From: UBA2970 sp965221075
GTDB taxonomy: Bacteria > Verrucomicrobiota > Verrucomicrobiia > Limisphaerales > AAA164-E04
NCBI GenBank assembly: GCA_965221075.1
Contig: OZ244865.1
Span: 2,604,001-2,668,000, forward strand
Direction of reading: 5' to 3'
DNA: 64,000 nucleotides
Made by a program: the position numbers and the translations under genes. Numbering within the stretch: the stretch's first letter is position 1; each line of letters opens with the position of its first letter. Shown piece after piece: positions 16,578-25,583 of this stretch. The notes under the pieces are model-generated. The model was not told where the DNA came from. It saw only the letters and a list, made by a program, of their open reading frames with translations, and searched no databases.

Positions 16578-17326
16578 CCGGCCGCCACTCTACCACGAAA
16601 AATGGACGTCTGACATCCAATTTTCAATGTTCGAGCCATGCGCCCAGGCCGAGCGCCTCGACCATGCGCCTCGACGCCGGAACATGGTCCGGCAGACCTG
16701 CGTCTGGGCGGCGCGGCTATGGGATGCGGCCTGGCTGCGCAAGCGAAGGGCGCGGCTAGCCGTTGCCGCCGGCATCGCCTGCCGCAGCCAGTTGCCCGGC
16801 ATTCCCCCCGTCCGCATCTTCCCCCGGCCGACAACTCCTTCCGGGCCGTGGCGACTTTTCATGTTGCTGCGCCGGCACATCGTCCTTCAACGCATTTGGC
16901 GCAGCCCGGACCACGAGCTGCGTCCGCCAGGCTCCGGAGTCCTCGCTGGCGATCACACCGTAGTGGCCTGGCCGACGGGGGAGGCGGCGCAAGCATGGCG
17001 CGGCGGCCGGGTGCGCATCGCCTGCCGCACGTGCGAGATTCGCCCATCCAGGCGCAGGACTCCCTTCGCGTGCGTCCCGAAGCCGTGAATCGCACCGCTC
17101 GTCCTGAGCCGGATGCCTGAAGCCTGAAGGGAACCGGCCCTTGTTCCAGATCGGGCCGGCCGGGCCGCTTCTCCCCCTCGCTTCCTGGCCGACGCCATGG
17201 CCGGCAGCAGCGGCCGCCTGCGCATGGAGGATCTCTCTCGATCTTTTTTCCAATTTAGGCCTTGCCTTTCCCTGGGTGTTTTGGTAGGAATCCCTTCAAG
17301 GGTGGCGGAACAGGCGGCAGCTCGCT
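16578..17326. other. 749-bp intergenic before the conjugation operon
   Basis: Divergent region between the minus-strand ATPase and the plus-strand trb operon, so it should hold both promoters. The GC-rich middle is open in several frames, but no product is recognisable. An AT-rich patch at 17240-17290 just ahead of trbB is the most likely promoter area; no hexamer pair stands out. Confidence 0.45.
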
Positions 17327-18304
17327 GTGCTTGTTTTGCCGGACAACGATAGAGCAGCGCTCGGCTCCCGGATCGACGCCGAGATGGGGGAGACGCTCCT
17401 GGAGGCCCTGCGGGAGCCGAGCACTGTCGAGATCCTCCTCAACGCCGACGGCGGCCTCTGGCAGGAATGCCAGGGACTTCCCGCCCGCCGCATCGGCAGC
17501 CTCACCTACGTCAACGCCATGCAGCTGTTCGGCACCATCGCCCACTCGCTGGGGGTGGTGATCGGAACTGCAAATCCGATCCTGGAAGGCAAGCTGATCA
17601 ACGGCGGCGCCCGCTTCGAGGGCTGCATACCGCCGGTGTCGGCGGCGCCGATCTTCGCCATCCGCAAGCCTCCCTCGTCGGTCCTGCCCCTGGACCGGTT
17701 CCTGGAGCAGGGGATCCTCAGCCGCCGGCAGCTCGGCCAGATCGACCGGGCCCTGGCCAGGCGCAGCAACATCCTGATCGCCGGGGCCACCGGTTCGGGG
17801 AAGACCACCTTCGCCAACGCCCTGCTGGCCCGGATCCGGGAGATCGGGCAGGACCAGAGGGTGGTGGTCCTGGAGGACACCCCGGAGCTGCAGGTCGAGG
17901 CGCCCAACAGCGTCTGCCTGTGCACCACCCGGACGATCACGCTCCGGGACCTGCTGCGGTCCACCATGCGGCTGCGCCCCGACCGCATCGTGGTGGGCGA
18001 GACCCGCGGCGGAGAGGCCCTGGAGCTGCTCAAGGCCTGGAACACCGGCCACCGGGGCGGCATCTCCACCATCCACGCCAACTCGGCCCGCGCCGGGCTC
18101 CTGCGGCTGGAGGAGCTCTGCGCCGAGGCCACCGAGCGTCCCTGCTTCGGCCTCATCGCCGAGGCCGTCGACCTGATCCTGTTCCTGGCTCGGGACTCCC
18201 GGCGGGGACGGCGGCTCGAGGAGATCCTCCGGGTGAGGGGACACGATCGAGCCAGCGGCTCCTACCTCCTCTCCCCTTCCAACCGCAAGAACCGAGAACC
18301 ATGA
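17327..18304 (+). CDS. trbB: TrbB/VirB11-type conjugation ATPase
   Basis: A 325-aa hexameric ATPase of the type II/IV secretion superfamily. It has Walker A GATGSGKTT (153-161), the Asp box VVLEDTPEL, Walker B RPDRIVVGETRGGEA and the His box STIHANS. It powers pilus assembly and substrate transfer at the inner-membrane base of the type IV secretion system. The GTG at 17327 is used as start because homology begins soon after; ATG 17384 is an alternative. It is the first gene of the trb operon, and its TGA overlaps the trbC ATG by 4 bp. Confidence 0.93.
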   Translation: MLVLPDNDRAALGSRIDAEMGETLLEALREPSTVEILLNADGGLWQECQGLPARRIGSLTYVNAMQLFGTIAHSLGVVIGTANPILEGKLINGGARFEGCIPPVSAAPIFAIRKPPSSVLPLDRFLEQGILSRRQLGQIDRALARRSNILIAGATGSGKTTFANALLARIREIGQDQRVVVLEDTPELQVEAPNSVCLCTTRTITLRDLLRSTMRLRPDRIVVGETRGGEALELLKAWNTGHRGGISTIHANSARAGLLRLEELCAEATERPCFGLIAEAVDLILFLARDSRRGRRLEEILRVRGHDRASGSYLLSPSNRKNREP

Positions 18305-18621
18305 ACAACCCGGCCACCCGCATCCTCCGATTCCTGACCCTCTGCGCGCTGCTCCTGGCGGCCCTGGGGGCCGAAGCCTCCACAGCCACCACGGGACTGC
18401 CCTGGGAGGCCCCTCTGGCCACCATCCGCGACTCCCTCACCGGGCCCATCGCGGTGGCCATCGGCGCCATCGCCTTCTTCGTGGCGGGGGGGATGCTGAT
18501 CTTCGGGGGCGAGATCGGCGACTTCACCAAGCGGGTGATGTACGCGGTGCTCTCGGCGGCGGTGATGCTCCTGGGCGGGTCCATCATCTCCACCCTCTTC
18601 CCCGGCTCCACGCTGGTCTAG
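18301..18621 (+). CDS. trbC: TrbC/VirB2-type pilin subunit
   Basis: A 106-aa precursor with an N-terminal signal peptide (hydrophobic LRFLTLCALLLAALGAEA, cleavage near AEA/ST) and two further hydrophobic helices separated by a short charged loop (GEIGDFTKR). This is the standard layout of conjugative pilins. In Trb systems the pilin is processed and cyclised by the TraF peptidase, and a TraF homologue is encoded at 36264. The start overlaps trbB by ATGA. The gene ends in TAG, 9 bp before trbD. Confidence 0.88.
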   Translation: MNNPATRILRFLTLCALLLAALGAEASTATTGLPWEAPLATIRDSLTGPIAVAIGAIAFFVAGGMLIFGGEIGDFTKRVMYAVLSAAVMLLGGSIISTLFPGSTLV

Positions 18622-18630
18622 GGAGGCGCC

Positions 18631-18960
18631 ATGGAATCCGGAGAGGAGCTCCGCCGAAACCGGGTGCACGCCTCCCTGCTCTCCCCCCTGCTCTTCCTGG
18701 GCGGGGAGAGGGAGCTGTCCCTGTGCGCCATGCTCCTGTCGGTGGCCCTGGTGGTGCTGGTGCAGAGCGTGGTCTCGGTGGTCCTGGGGCTGGTCCTGTG
18801 GTTCGCCTCCATCCAGGCGCTCCGCTGGATGGCGCGCCGCGATCCCCAGTTCAGCCGGGTCTACCGGCGGGCCCTGGGCTACCGGCTCCGCTACCCGCCC
18901 TCGTCCAGTCCCCAGCTGCGCCTGGCCCGCCGGCGCACATCCCGGTGGGAGGGCCTGTGA
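18631..18960 (+). CDS. trbD: TrbD/VirB3-type inner-membrane protein
   Basis: A 109-aa protein with a short basic N-terminus, one long hydrophobic segment (LSVALVVLVQSVVSVVLGLV, about 36-55) and the family's C-terminal pattern of an aromatic ...ARRDPQFSRVYRRAL stretch. GGGAGG lies 6 bp ahead of the ATG. It should anchor the TrbE ATPase at the membrane. Its TGA overlaps the trbE GTG by 4 bp. Confidence 0.85.
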   Translation: MESGEELRRNRVHASLLSPLLFLGGERELSLCAMLLSVALVVLVQSVVSVVLGLVLWFASIQALRWMARRDPQFSRVYRRALGYRLRYPPSSSPQLRLARRRTSRWEGL

Positions 18961-21900
18961 TCTCCCTGGTGAGCCTGCGCAGCCCCCAGGAGCGGTCCCT
19001 GCCGGATCTCCTCCCCTACGCCCTGCTGGCCGCCGAGGGGATCCTCCTCAACAAGGACGGCAGCCTGACGGCCTCCTGGAGCTACCGCCCCCCGGACGAC
19101 GCGGGGATGGGCGCGGCGGAGCGCAACACCCTCAACCAGAGGCTCAACCGGGCCTTCCGGGGCCTGGGCACCGGGTGGTGCCTGCAGGCCAACGCCATGC
19201 GCCGGAGCTGCCGGGTCTACCCCACCGCCGCGGCCAGCCACTTCCCCGATCCGGTCTCGGCGGCGATCGACCAGGAGCGGCGGGAGTACTTCGAGGAGGC
19301 GGGACGCTCCTTCGAGAGCTTCACCGCCCTGAGCCTCACCTGGATGCCCCCGGCGGTGCGGAGGCTGGAGGGCCTGTTCCTCTCCGGAGAGGAGGGAGGC
19401 GGCGCCCCCGGCGACGCCTCCCTGGAGCAGTTCCGGCGCTCGATCGGGGAGTTCGAGGACAGCCTCTCGGTGGCCGTCCCCTGCCGGAGGCTGGCGATCC
19501 GCAGGGAGGGAGGGATCGAGTACGACGAGCAGCTGGAGCTGATCGAGGAGTGCGTCTCTGGAGAGCGGCGCAGGGTCCGGCTTCCCGACTGCGGTATGTA
19601 CGCCGACTCCTACGTGGGGAACTACCCGCTGATCACCGGAACGGTCCCCAAGGTGGGGGACCGCTGCGTGGCGGTGGTGCACATCGCCGGCTTCCCCGGC
19701 GCCACGCGGGCGGGGCTGCTCAACCCCCTGCTGGACATGGGGATCGGCTTCCGGTGGTCCACCCGCTTCATCCCCCTGGACCCCTGGCAGGCGCAGCGGG
19801 AGATCCGGGCCTACACCCGCAAGTGGTCCCAGCAGGTCTCGGGCCTGGTGGCCCCGCTGGCCGGGAGGGAGCGGGGCAGCGTCAACCGGCACGCCCTGGA
19901 CATGAAGCGGGACGGCGAGGAGGCCGAGTCGGAGGCCGAGTCGGGCGAGGTGGCCTTCGGGTACCTGACCGGCAACGTGGTGCTGATGGAGGAGGATCCC
20001 GGGCGGCTCTCCCGCCAGGCCCACGAGGTGCGCAAGGCGATCCTCTCCCTGGGCCTGGGGGCCCGGATCGAGGACTTCAACGCGGTGGAGGCCTGGCTGG
20101 GCTCGCTGCCGGGCAACTCCTGGGCCAACGTCCGCCGCCCCCTGGTCCACTCACTCAACCTGGCCGACCTGTGCCCCACCTCGTCGGTCTACGCCGGCGC
20201 CGCCTCCTGCCCCTCCGGGAAGTTTCCGGCCGGATCGCCTCCCCTGGCCATCCTGATCACCGGCGGCTCCACCCCCTTCCGGCTCAACCTGCACGTCTCC
20301 GACGTGGGGCACACCCTGATCTTCGGCCCCACCGGAAGCGGCAAGTCCACCCTGCTGGCCTTCCTGGCGGCCCAGATGCTCCGCTACCCCCGGGCCAGGA
20401 TCCACGCCTTCGACAAGGGCCTCTCGCTCTACGCCCTCAACCAGGCGGTGGGAGGGCGCCACTACCGGGTGGGGGAGGGAGGCCCGGCGCTGGCGCCCCT
20501 CTCCCGGATCCACGGCGATCGGGAGATGGAGTGGTGCGTGGACTGGGTGGAGGGCCTGGTCCGCCTGTCGGGCCGCGCTCCCACCGGCCCCGAGAGGGAG
20601 GAGATCCGGCGGGCCCTGGGGACCCACGCCCGCAGCGGCCACCCCTCGCTGGGCGACTTCATCGTCCAGGTGCAGAGCCTGGAGCTCAAGGCGGCCCTGG
20701 GGACCTTCGCCAGCCTGCCGATCTACAACGGGAGCGAGGACTTCCTGGGCGGGGACGGAGCGGCCTTCGACTGCTTCGAGATCGGGGAGCTGCTGGAGCT
20801 GCCCGAGGAGAAGAGCCTGCCCCTGCTGCTCTACATCTTCCACCGCATCGAGCGCGGCCTGGACGGGGCCCCGACCTTCCTGCTGGTGGACGAGGCCTGG
20901 ACGGTGCTGGGGCACGAGGTGTTCCGGGAGCGCCTGCTGGAGTGGCTGCGGACCCTGCGCAAGGCCAACGCCGCGGTGGTGCTGGCCACCCAGAGCCTCT
21001 CCGACGCCTCCCGCAGCGGCCTGCTCGACGTGCTGCTGGAGGCCTGCCCCACCCGCATCTTCCTCCCCAACCCGGCGGCGGTCCTGGAGGAGGGATCGCG
21101 CCACTACCGGAGCATGGGCCTGGGACCGGCCCAGCGCCAGATCGTGGCCGAGGCCCGGCCGCGCCGCGAGTACTTCGTCGCCAGCCCCCTGGGCAGCCGC
21201 CTGGTGGACCTGGGGCTGGGCCCGGCGGCCCGGGCCTTCTGCACGGCCGGGTCCCCGTCCGAGATCCGGGCCCTGGAGGAGGAGCGGCGCCGTTCGGGCC
21301 CCCGCTGGCCCTGGGCCTGGATCGAGCGACATGCCGCGGCCCTGCTGGCCCTGCTGGCGCCCCTGGCGCCGGCCGGGGCCCAGGAGCTGTTCGGCCCGGC
21401 GCCCCCCGGCCCGCGCTGGCGGGTCGAGGAGGCCGAGGAGGAGGGCCGGTGGTCGATGCGCCTGGACATTCCCGCCCACCGCCGCCTGGGGGCGGGCAGC
21501 CCGGAGTACTGGGCCGTCCCCGAGGGCGGGGTGATCCACCGCGACCTGCTCTGGGACGAGCGCGCCCTGTGCCGCCGGGCCGGGATCCCCTTCGCCGTCC
21601 GCAGCTGGAGCGGCTCCCACCTGGCCCTGGGGCACGCCGCCGATCCGGCCACGCTGATCGACGCCCGCCCGGTCGAGAGCGTCCCGGCCGGCCGCAAGTA
21701 CGACGATCCCTGGCGGGCGGTGACCCGGCACGACCAGACCCTGGCCGGCAAGCTCTGGGCCCTGCTGCGCCACCAGCCCGGCTACCGCGCCGCGCTTCCC
21801 GGGCTGGACCTGGAGGAGCGCGGCGGGCGCATCCTGCCCCGCACCCTGGTCCTGCCGCCCATCGTGGGGCGCCTGCGCCCCGGAACGCCCTACGGCGGAA

Positions 21901-23177
21901 CCGGCTTCGAGGGCCTGGAGCTGGACCCAGCGGACCGGGAGGCCCTGATCGAGGCCGAGGCTCAGGGGATGATCCTGGAGTACCGCCGCTCGGGCCGGAC
22001 GGTGGAGGTGCGGCGCTCCGCCCATGTGCGCAGCCGCCGCAACGAGCCGGTCAGCCTCTTCCTGGCCCTGCACCGGCTGCAGGAGGAGCGGCCCGCCTTC
22101 CACCGCTGGCGCTACGACCAGCAGGCGGAGCTCTCCCGGGCCGTGGCCGCGCTCCCCCTGGTGCCCAACCGGAACCTGGAGGCGGTGGCCGCGGGAAGGG
22201 AGCCGGCCTTCGTGGAGGTGGGGACGGCCGACTACTGGGAGGCTGTGCTGCGCCTGGGGGACCGCATCGCCGAGCTCGGGCGCAGCGGGGAGCTGCAGCG
22301 GGTGGCCTGGAGCGGGCCGGGAGGAAGCCAGATCCGCACCACCGACTTCCTCACCTGGCTGGTATCGCATCCGGTGCGGCGCCAGGCCCCGCAGGGCCCC
22401 TCCCCCGGCCAGGTGCGCCGGGAGGGCGCCGGCGCCGATCCGGCGTCCTTCCTGGACTGGTTCGAGCGGGCCACCGCCCCCGTCCCCGGCCCGCCCGGGG
22501 AGGCCGACGCGATCCGGCGCATGGCCGAGGAGCTGGCCTCGGGCTCGGGCCGGGTGCCGCTGGGGACCATGGCGGTGCAGGCGGCGATGTCGGTCCTGAT
22601 GGCCGACTACCTGGGCGCCCTCTTCGCCTTCTTCGGGGGACGCATGACCGAGGCCACCCAGGCCCGGGTGGAGGGCCACTGGATCGCCATGGAGTTCGCC
22701 GAGCGGGGGCTGGCCCGCCAGGGCCGGAGGAACCTGGAGGCGATGGAGTCCCTGCGGGCCCTGGCGGAGGCGGCCGCCCGGCCCCTCCCCTCCCTGCTGC
22801 GGCTCCAAGCGCCGCCCGCTCCCGGGCTCCGGATCCTGCCGGATCAGGGCAGCCTCCGTGATCGGAGCCTCGGCCTGGCGGCGGCCCGGGCCCGATCGGG
22901 GATGGAGGCGGCGGAGCGCCTGCTCCACTGGCAGGCGGCGGCCGAAGGGCTGGAGGCGGGCGCCCGGCTGGCGGCCCGCCAGCTGGACGCGGAGCTGGGC
23001 GGCGGCCGCCTCCGGGTCCTGCACCACCTGCGGCGGGCGGGGATCGAGCGCCGCAGGCTGGAGCAGGAGCGGCGGGATCGGGATCTGGAGCGCCTCCGGG
23101 AGCGGGAGCAGGACCGGACGCGCTCCCTGCGGGAGGCCCGGCTGAGGCTGGAGGAGTGGAGGGGGGAGCGGCCATGA
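18957..23177 (+). CDS. trbE: TrbE/VirB4 conjugation ATPase fused to a large exported-type C-terminal region
   Basis: A 1406-aa protein. Residues 1-785 match TrbE/VirB4, with Walker A GPTGSGKST (457-465) and Walker B LLVDEAW (D645, E646) followed by the VVLATQSL block. Normal TrbE ends near here. This frame continues without interruption for another ~620 residues. It first gives a signal-peptide-like stretch (HAAALLALLAPLAPAGAQ, about 792-809), then an unrecognised ~430-residue region, then a charged coiled-coil tail whose RLLHWQAAAEG part resembles the two TrbJ-like proteins encoded next. No ATG, GTG or TTG lies in frame near the signal-like part, so a fusion is more likely than two genes. 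GTG 18957 overlaps trbD by 4 bp. Confidence 0.9.
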   Translation: MISLVSLRSPQERSLPDLLPYALLAAEGILLNKDGSLTASWSYRPPDDAGMGAAERNTLNQRLNRAFRGLGTGWCLQANAMRRSCRVYPTAAASHFPDPVSAAIDQERREYFEEAGRSFESFTALSLTWMPPAVRRLEGLFLSGEEGGGAPGDASLEQFRRSIGEFEDSLSVAVPCRRLAIRREGGIEYDEQLELIEECVSGERRRVRLPDCGMYADSYVGNYPLITGTVPKVGDRCVAVVHIAGFPGATRAGLLNPLLDMGIGFRWSTRFIPLDPWQAQREIRAYTRKWSQQVSGLVAPLAGRERGSVNRHALDMKRDGEEAESEAESGEVAFGYLTGNVVLMEEDPGRLSRQAHEVRKAILSLGLGARIEDFNAVEAWLGSLPGNSWANVRRPLVHSLNLADLCPTSSVYAGAASCPSGKFPAGSPPLAILITGGSTPFRLNLHVSDVGHTLIFGPTGSGKSTLLAFLAAQMLRYPRARIHAFDKGLSLYALNQAVGGRHYRVGEGGPALAPLSRIHGDREMEWCVDWVEGLVRLSGRAPTGPEREEIRRALGTHARSGHPSLGDFIVQVQSLELKAALGTFASLPIYNGSEDFLGGDGAAFDCFEIGELLELPEEKSLPLLLYIFHRIERGLDGAPTFLLVDEAWTVLGHEVFRERLLEWLRTLRKANAAVVLATQSLSDASRSGLLDVLLEACPTRIFLPNPAAVLEEGSRHYRSMGLGPAQRQIVAEARPRREYFVASPLGSRLVDLGLGPAARAFCTAGSPSEIRALEEERRRSGPRWPWAWIERHAAALLALLAPLAPAGAQELFGPAPPGPRWRVEEAEEEGRWSMRLDIPAHRRLGAGSPEYWAVPEGGVIHRDLLWDERALCRRAGIPFAVRSWSGSHLALGHAADPATLIDARPVESVPAGRKYDDPWRAVTRHDQTLAGKLWALLRHQPGYRAALPGLDLEERGGRILPRTLVLPPIVGRLRPGTPYGGTGFEGLELDPADREALIEAEAQGMILEYRRSGRTVEVRRSAHVRSRRNEPVSLFLALHRLQEERPAFHRWRYDQQAELSRAVAALPLVPNRNLEAVAAGREPAFVEVGTADYWEAVLRLGDRIAELGRSGELQRVAWSGPGGSQIRTTDFLTWLVSHPVRRQAPQGPSPGQVRREGAGADPASFLDWFERATAPVPGPPGEADAIRRMAEELASGSGRVPLGTMAVQAAMSVLMADYLGALFAFFGGRMTEATQARVEGHWIAMEFAERGLARQGRRNLEAMESLRALAEAAARPLPSLLRLQAPPAPGLRILPDQGSLRDRSLGLAAARARSGMEAAERLLHWQAAAEGLEAGARLAARQLDAELGGGRLRVLHHLRRAGIERRRLEQERRDRDLERLREREQDRTRSLREARLRLEEWRGERP

Positions 23178-23914
23178 AGCCGATGCTTCCCTTCTTCCTG
23201 CTTGTCTGGGGGCCCCTGCCCCTGGCCTGGGCCCTGTTCGGGGGAGGCGACTCGGCCACCGAGATCACCCAGTCGGCCAACCTGCTGCACCTGGAGAGCC
23301 AGAAGGATCAGGGCCGGCGCCAGCTGGCCACCCAGCTGCTGGAGCTGACCAACCAGCTGCACCGGCTCGTGCTGGCGGAGCGGGCGGCCCGCCGCCTCGA
23401 CACCGGCGCGCTGGCCCGCCCCGACGCCGCGCGGCTCTCCCGGCGACTGGACCGGGCCTTCCCGCTGGAGGAGAGCCGCCTGCGCCTGGCCCGCCTCCGG
23501 GAGGTCTCGCAGCGGGCCCTCCCGGCCCTGGGGCCCGCCCGGGTCCGGCTCGAGGAGGAGCGCGTGCGGCGGCGCCGGGCGGAGCTTGAGCGGGCCTCGG
23601 GCCGGGTGGCCGACGCGGCCCTGGCCGAGATGGAGGAATCGCGCCGCCGCATGGAGGGGCTGGAGCGCCTGGCGGGCGAGGCCCATGGGGAGCTCCAGGC
23701 GGTCCAGCTGGCCAACGAGGCCCTGGCCGAGAGGCTGCTGCAATGGCTGCACCTGCGGGAGGAGACCCTGTGGCGCCACCAGCTGGAGATCGAGCGGCTC
23801 TCCCTGGAGGAGGAGGAGAGGGTCCGCTCCCTGGCCGCGGTCCGCCAGGCGTCGCAGCGGGCCCGGGAGCGCCTGCGGCAGCTGGCCCCGCCATCCCGGG
23901 AGGACCGGCCATGA
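23174..23914 (+). CDS. trbJ: TrbJ/VirB5-like exported coiled-coil protein 1
   Basis: A 246-aa protein with a signal peptide (MKPMLPFFLLVWGPLPLAWA) then LFGGGDSATEITQSANLL, a mature start typical of TrbJ. The rest is a long, Arg/Glu/Leu-rich coiled coil including LLQWLHLREETLWRHQLE near the C-terminus. VirB5/TrbJ proteins are periplasmic or pilus-tip subunits. The start overlaps the trbE stop (ATGA), and its own stop overlaps the next gene in the same way. Confidence 0.75.
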   Translation: MKPMLPFFLLVWGPLPLAWALFGGGDSATEITQSANLLHLESQKDQGRRQLATQLLELTNQLHRLVLAERAARRLDTGALARPDAARLSRRLDRAFPLEESRLRLARLREVSQRALPALGPARVRLEEERVRRRRAELERASGRVADAALAEMEESRRRMEGLERLAGEAHGELQAVQLANEALAERLLQWLHLREETLWRHQLEIERLSLEEEERVRSLAAVRQASQRARERLRQLAPPSREDRP

Positions 23915-24627
23915 GGAGAGCCCTGGCCCTGGCCCTGGGCCTCCTGATCCTCGCCCCCTCCCCCTCCCCGGCCCTCTTCGGCAGCAACCCCCTGTCGGCC
24001 CGGGAGAGCACCCAGCTGGCCAACCGGGCCCAGATCCGCAAGCGCCTGAAGCTGCAGGCCCGCCAGTACCTGGCCCAGGTGGAGGAGTGGCGGGCGCAGA
24101 ACCGGGCCCTGGCCCTGGGGGAGATGATGGCGCGGCCCCTGGCCTCGCGGCCCCGCGGATCGCTCGACACGCTGCGCAGGGCCAGTCCCCGCCTGGAGGC
24201 CTCGCTGGCCCGGATGCGGGCCCTACCCGGCCCGGAGGACCTGCAGGGGGACCGGCGCCCCCGGGCCCTGGCCGAGCGGCGCAAGGCGGCGGCCGACGGG
24301 CGGATCCGGATCTCCCGGGACTACTCCCTGGAGCTGGAGGAGCGCAGGGAGGCGCTGCGGCGGGGCCGCCTGGCGATGGAGCAGCTGCGGGAGGCCAGCC
24401 GCCGGGCCGAGGGCCTCTTCCAGGCCCTGCAGATCCGGGACCTGCTGGAGGGCGAGCTCTCGGGACAGCTGCTCCACTGGCAGGACCAGCGCCTGGTCCA
24501 CCGCCAGGCGCTGGACGAGAAGCGGGCCCAGGACCGGGCGCTGGCCGACGAGATCGCGGCCCAGCGCAAGGCCGCCGCCGAGCGGGCCCGCGACCGCATC
24601 GCGGCCTGGAGGAGGGAGGGGCGGTGA
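23911..24627 (+). CDS. TrbJ/VirB5-like exported coiled-coil protein 2
   Basis: A 238-aa protein with a signal peptide (LALALGLLILAPSPSPA) and mature start LFGSNPLSARESTQLANRAQ, parallel to the previous gene's LFGGGDSATEITQSANLL. Its C-terminal coiled coil contains QLLHWQDQRLVHRQALDE, which matches the tails of the preceding TrbJ-like protein and of the TrbE fusion. It looks like a tandem duplicate that has diverged. Coupled on both sides by 4-bp overlaps. Confidence 0.7.
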   Translation: MRRALALALGLLILAPSPSPALFGSNPLSARESTQLANRAQIRKRLKLQARQYLAQVEEWRAQNRALALGEMMARPLASRPRGSLDTLRRASPRLEASLARMRALPGPEDLQGDRRPRALAERRKAAADGRIRISRDYSLELEERREALRRGRLAMEQLREASRRAEGLFQALQIRDLLEGELSGQLLHWQDQRLVHRQALDEKRAQDRALADEIAAQRKAAAERARDRIAAWRREGR

Positions 24628-25583
24628 GGATCCTCCCGGCCCTGATCCTGGCGGCGGGCGCCCTGGCGGCGGCGCCGCCGCTGCAGGCCCAGGTGGCCCC
24701 GCCGGGCGAGCTGCAGCTGGTCGACGACCTCTCCTCCCTGGCCTCGGTCTGGGAGGCCAACATGCGGCCCGCCCTGGTCCGCCTGTTCCTGATCCTGGCC
24801 ACCCTGGACCTGGCCTGGACCGCCCTGGGGCTCTGCCTGCGCCAGGGGGTCCTCGAGGCCTGGGCCGGGCGGCTGGCGGAGAAGCTGCTCTTCTACGGCT
24901 TCGGCCTGGCCCTGCTGCGCTTCGGCCCCGACTGGGCCGAGGCGGTGATCCGCTCCCTGGTGGCGCTGGCGGGCCTGGCCCAGGGCGGCGCCGAGATGAG
25001 CCACCGCACGCTCATGGAGCTGTGCTTCGAGACGGTGGCGGGGATGCACGAGGGGATGGGCTTCTTCGAGGGCATCGGGCTCTCGCTGTTCATCGGCCTG
25101 GCGATACTGGCGATACTGGCCGTCTTCGCCTACATCTCCTTCGTTCTGATCCTGGCCTGGGCCGAGGCCTGCCTGGTGCTGGGGGCCGGCACCGTGGTGC
25201 TGGGCCTGGGCGGATCGGAGTGGACCCGCTCCTACGCCCACCGCTACCTGCACTACGCCTTCCTGGCGGGCCTGCGGCTGTTCATCACCCTGCTGATCGG
25301 GAGGCTGGGGATCGTGCTGATCGGGGACTGGGTGGCCGACCTCCAGGCCGACGACATCGTCTCCATCTCCCACGGCCTGATCTCGCTGCTGCTCTTCGCC
25401 CTGCTGATCGGCTCCCTCCCCGGCCGCTTCGTGGCGGCCCTGGGAGGAGGCGGCGGCCCCCCGGGCGGCGGCCTGGTAACCCGCTCCTTCTCCCTGGCCG
25501 GCTCGGCCCTCTCCGGCGGCGCGCCCCGCCTCCCGGCCGCGGTGGTCCGGGAGGGAGCGCCCGGTTCGGGAATCCGCAGATGA
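24624..25583 (+). CDS. trbL: TrbL/VirB6-type polytopic membrane protein
   Basis: A 319-aa inner-membrane protein. An N-terminal hydrophobic export segment is followed by at least five membrane helices, for example LFIGLAILAILAVFAYISF and ACLVLGAGTVVLGLGG, the latter close to the conserved Trp-containing WTRSYA region of TrbL. The Gly/Ser-rich cytoplasmic C-terminus is short compared with many TrbL proteins. It should form the inner-membrane channel. GTG 24624 overlaps the upstream stop, and the stop overlaps trbF. Confidence 0.85.
   Translation: MRILPALILAAGALAAAPPLQAQVAPPGELQLVDDLSSLASVWEANMRPALVRLFLILATLDLAWTALGLCLRQGVLEAWAGRLAEKLLFYGFGLALLRFGPDWAEAVIRSLVALAGLAQGGAEMSHRTLMELCFETVAGMHEGMGFFEGIGLSLFIGLAILAILAVFAYISFVLILAWAEACLVLGAGTVVLGLGGSEWTRSYAHRYLHYAFLAGLRLFITLLIGRLGIVLIGDWVADLQADDIVSISHGLISLLLFALLIGSLPGRFVAALGGGGGPPGGGLVTRSFSLAGSALSGGAPRLPAAVVREGAPGSGIRR

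Noticed and set aside
20151..23027. Long minus-strand open frame opposite trbE
   Set aside because: It is antisense to a clear ATPase gene and has no motifs or plausible start.
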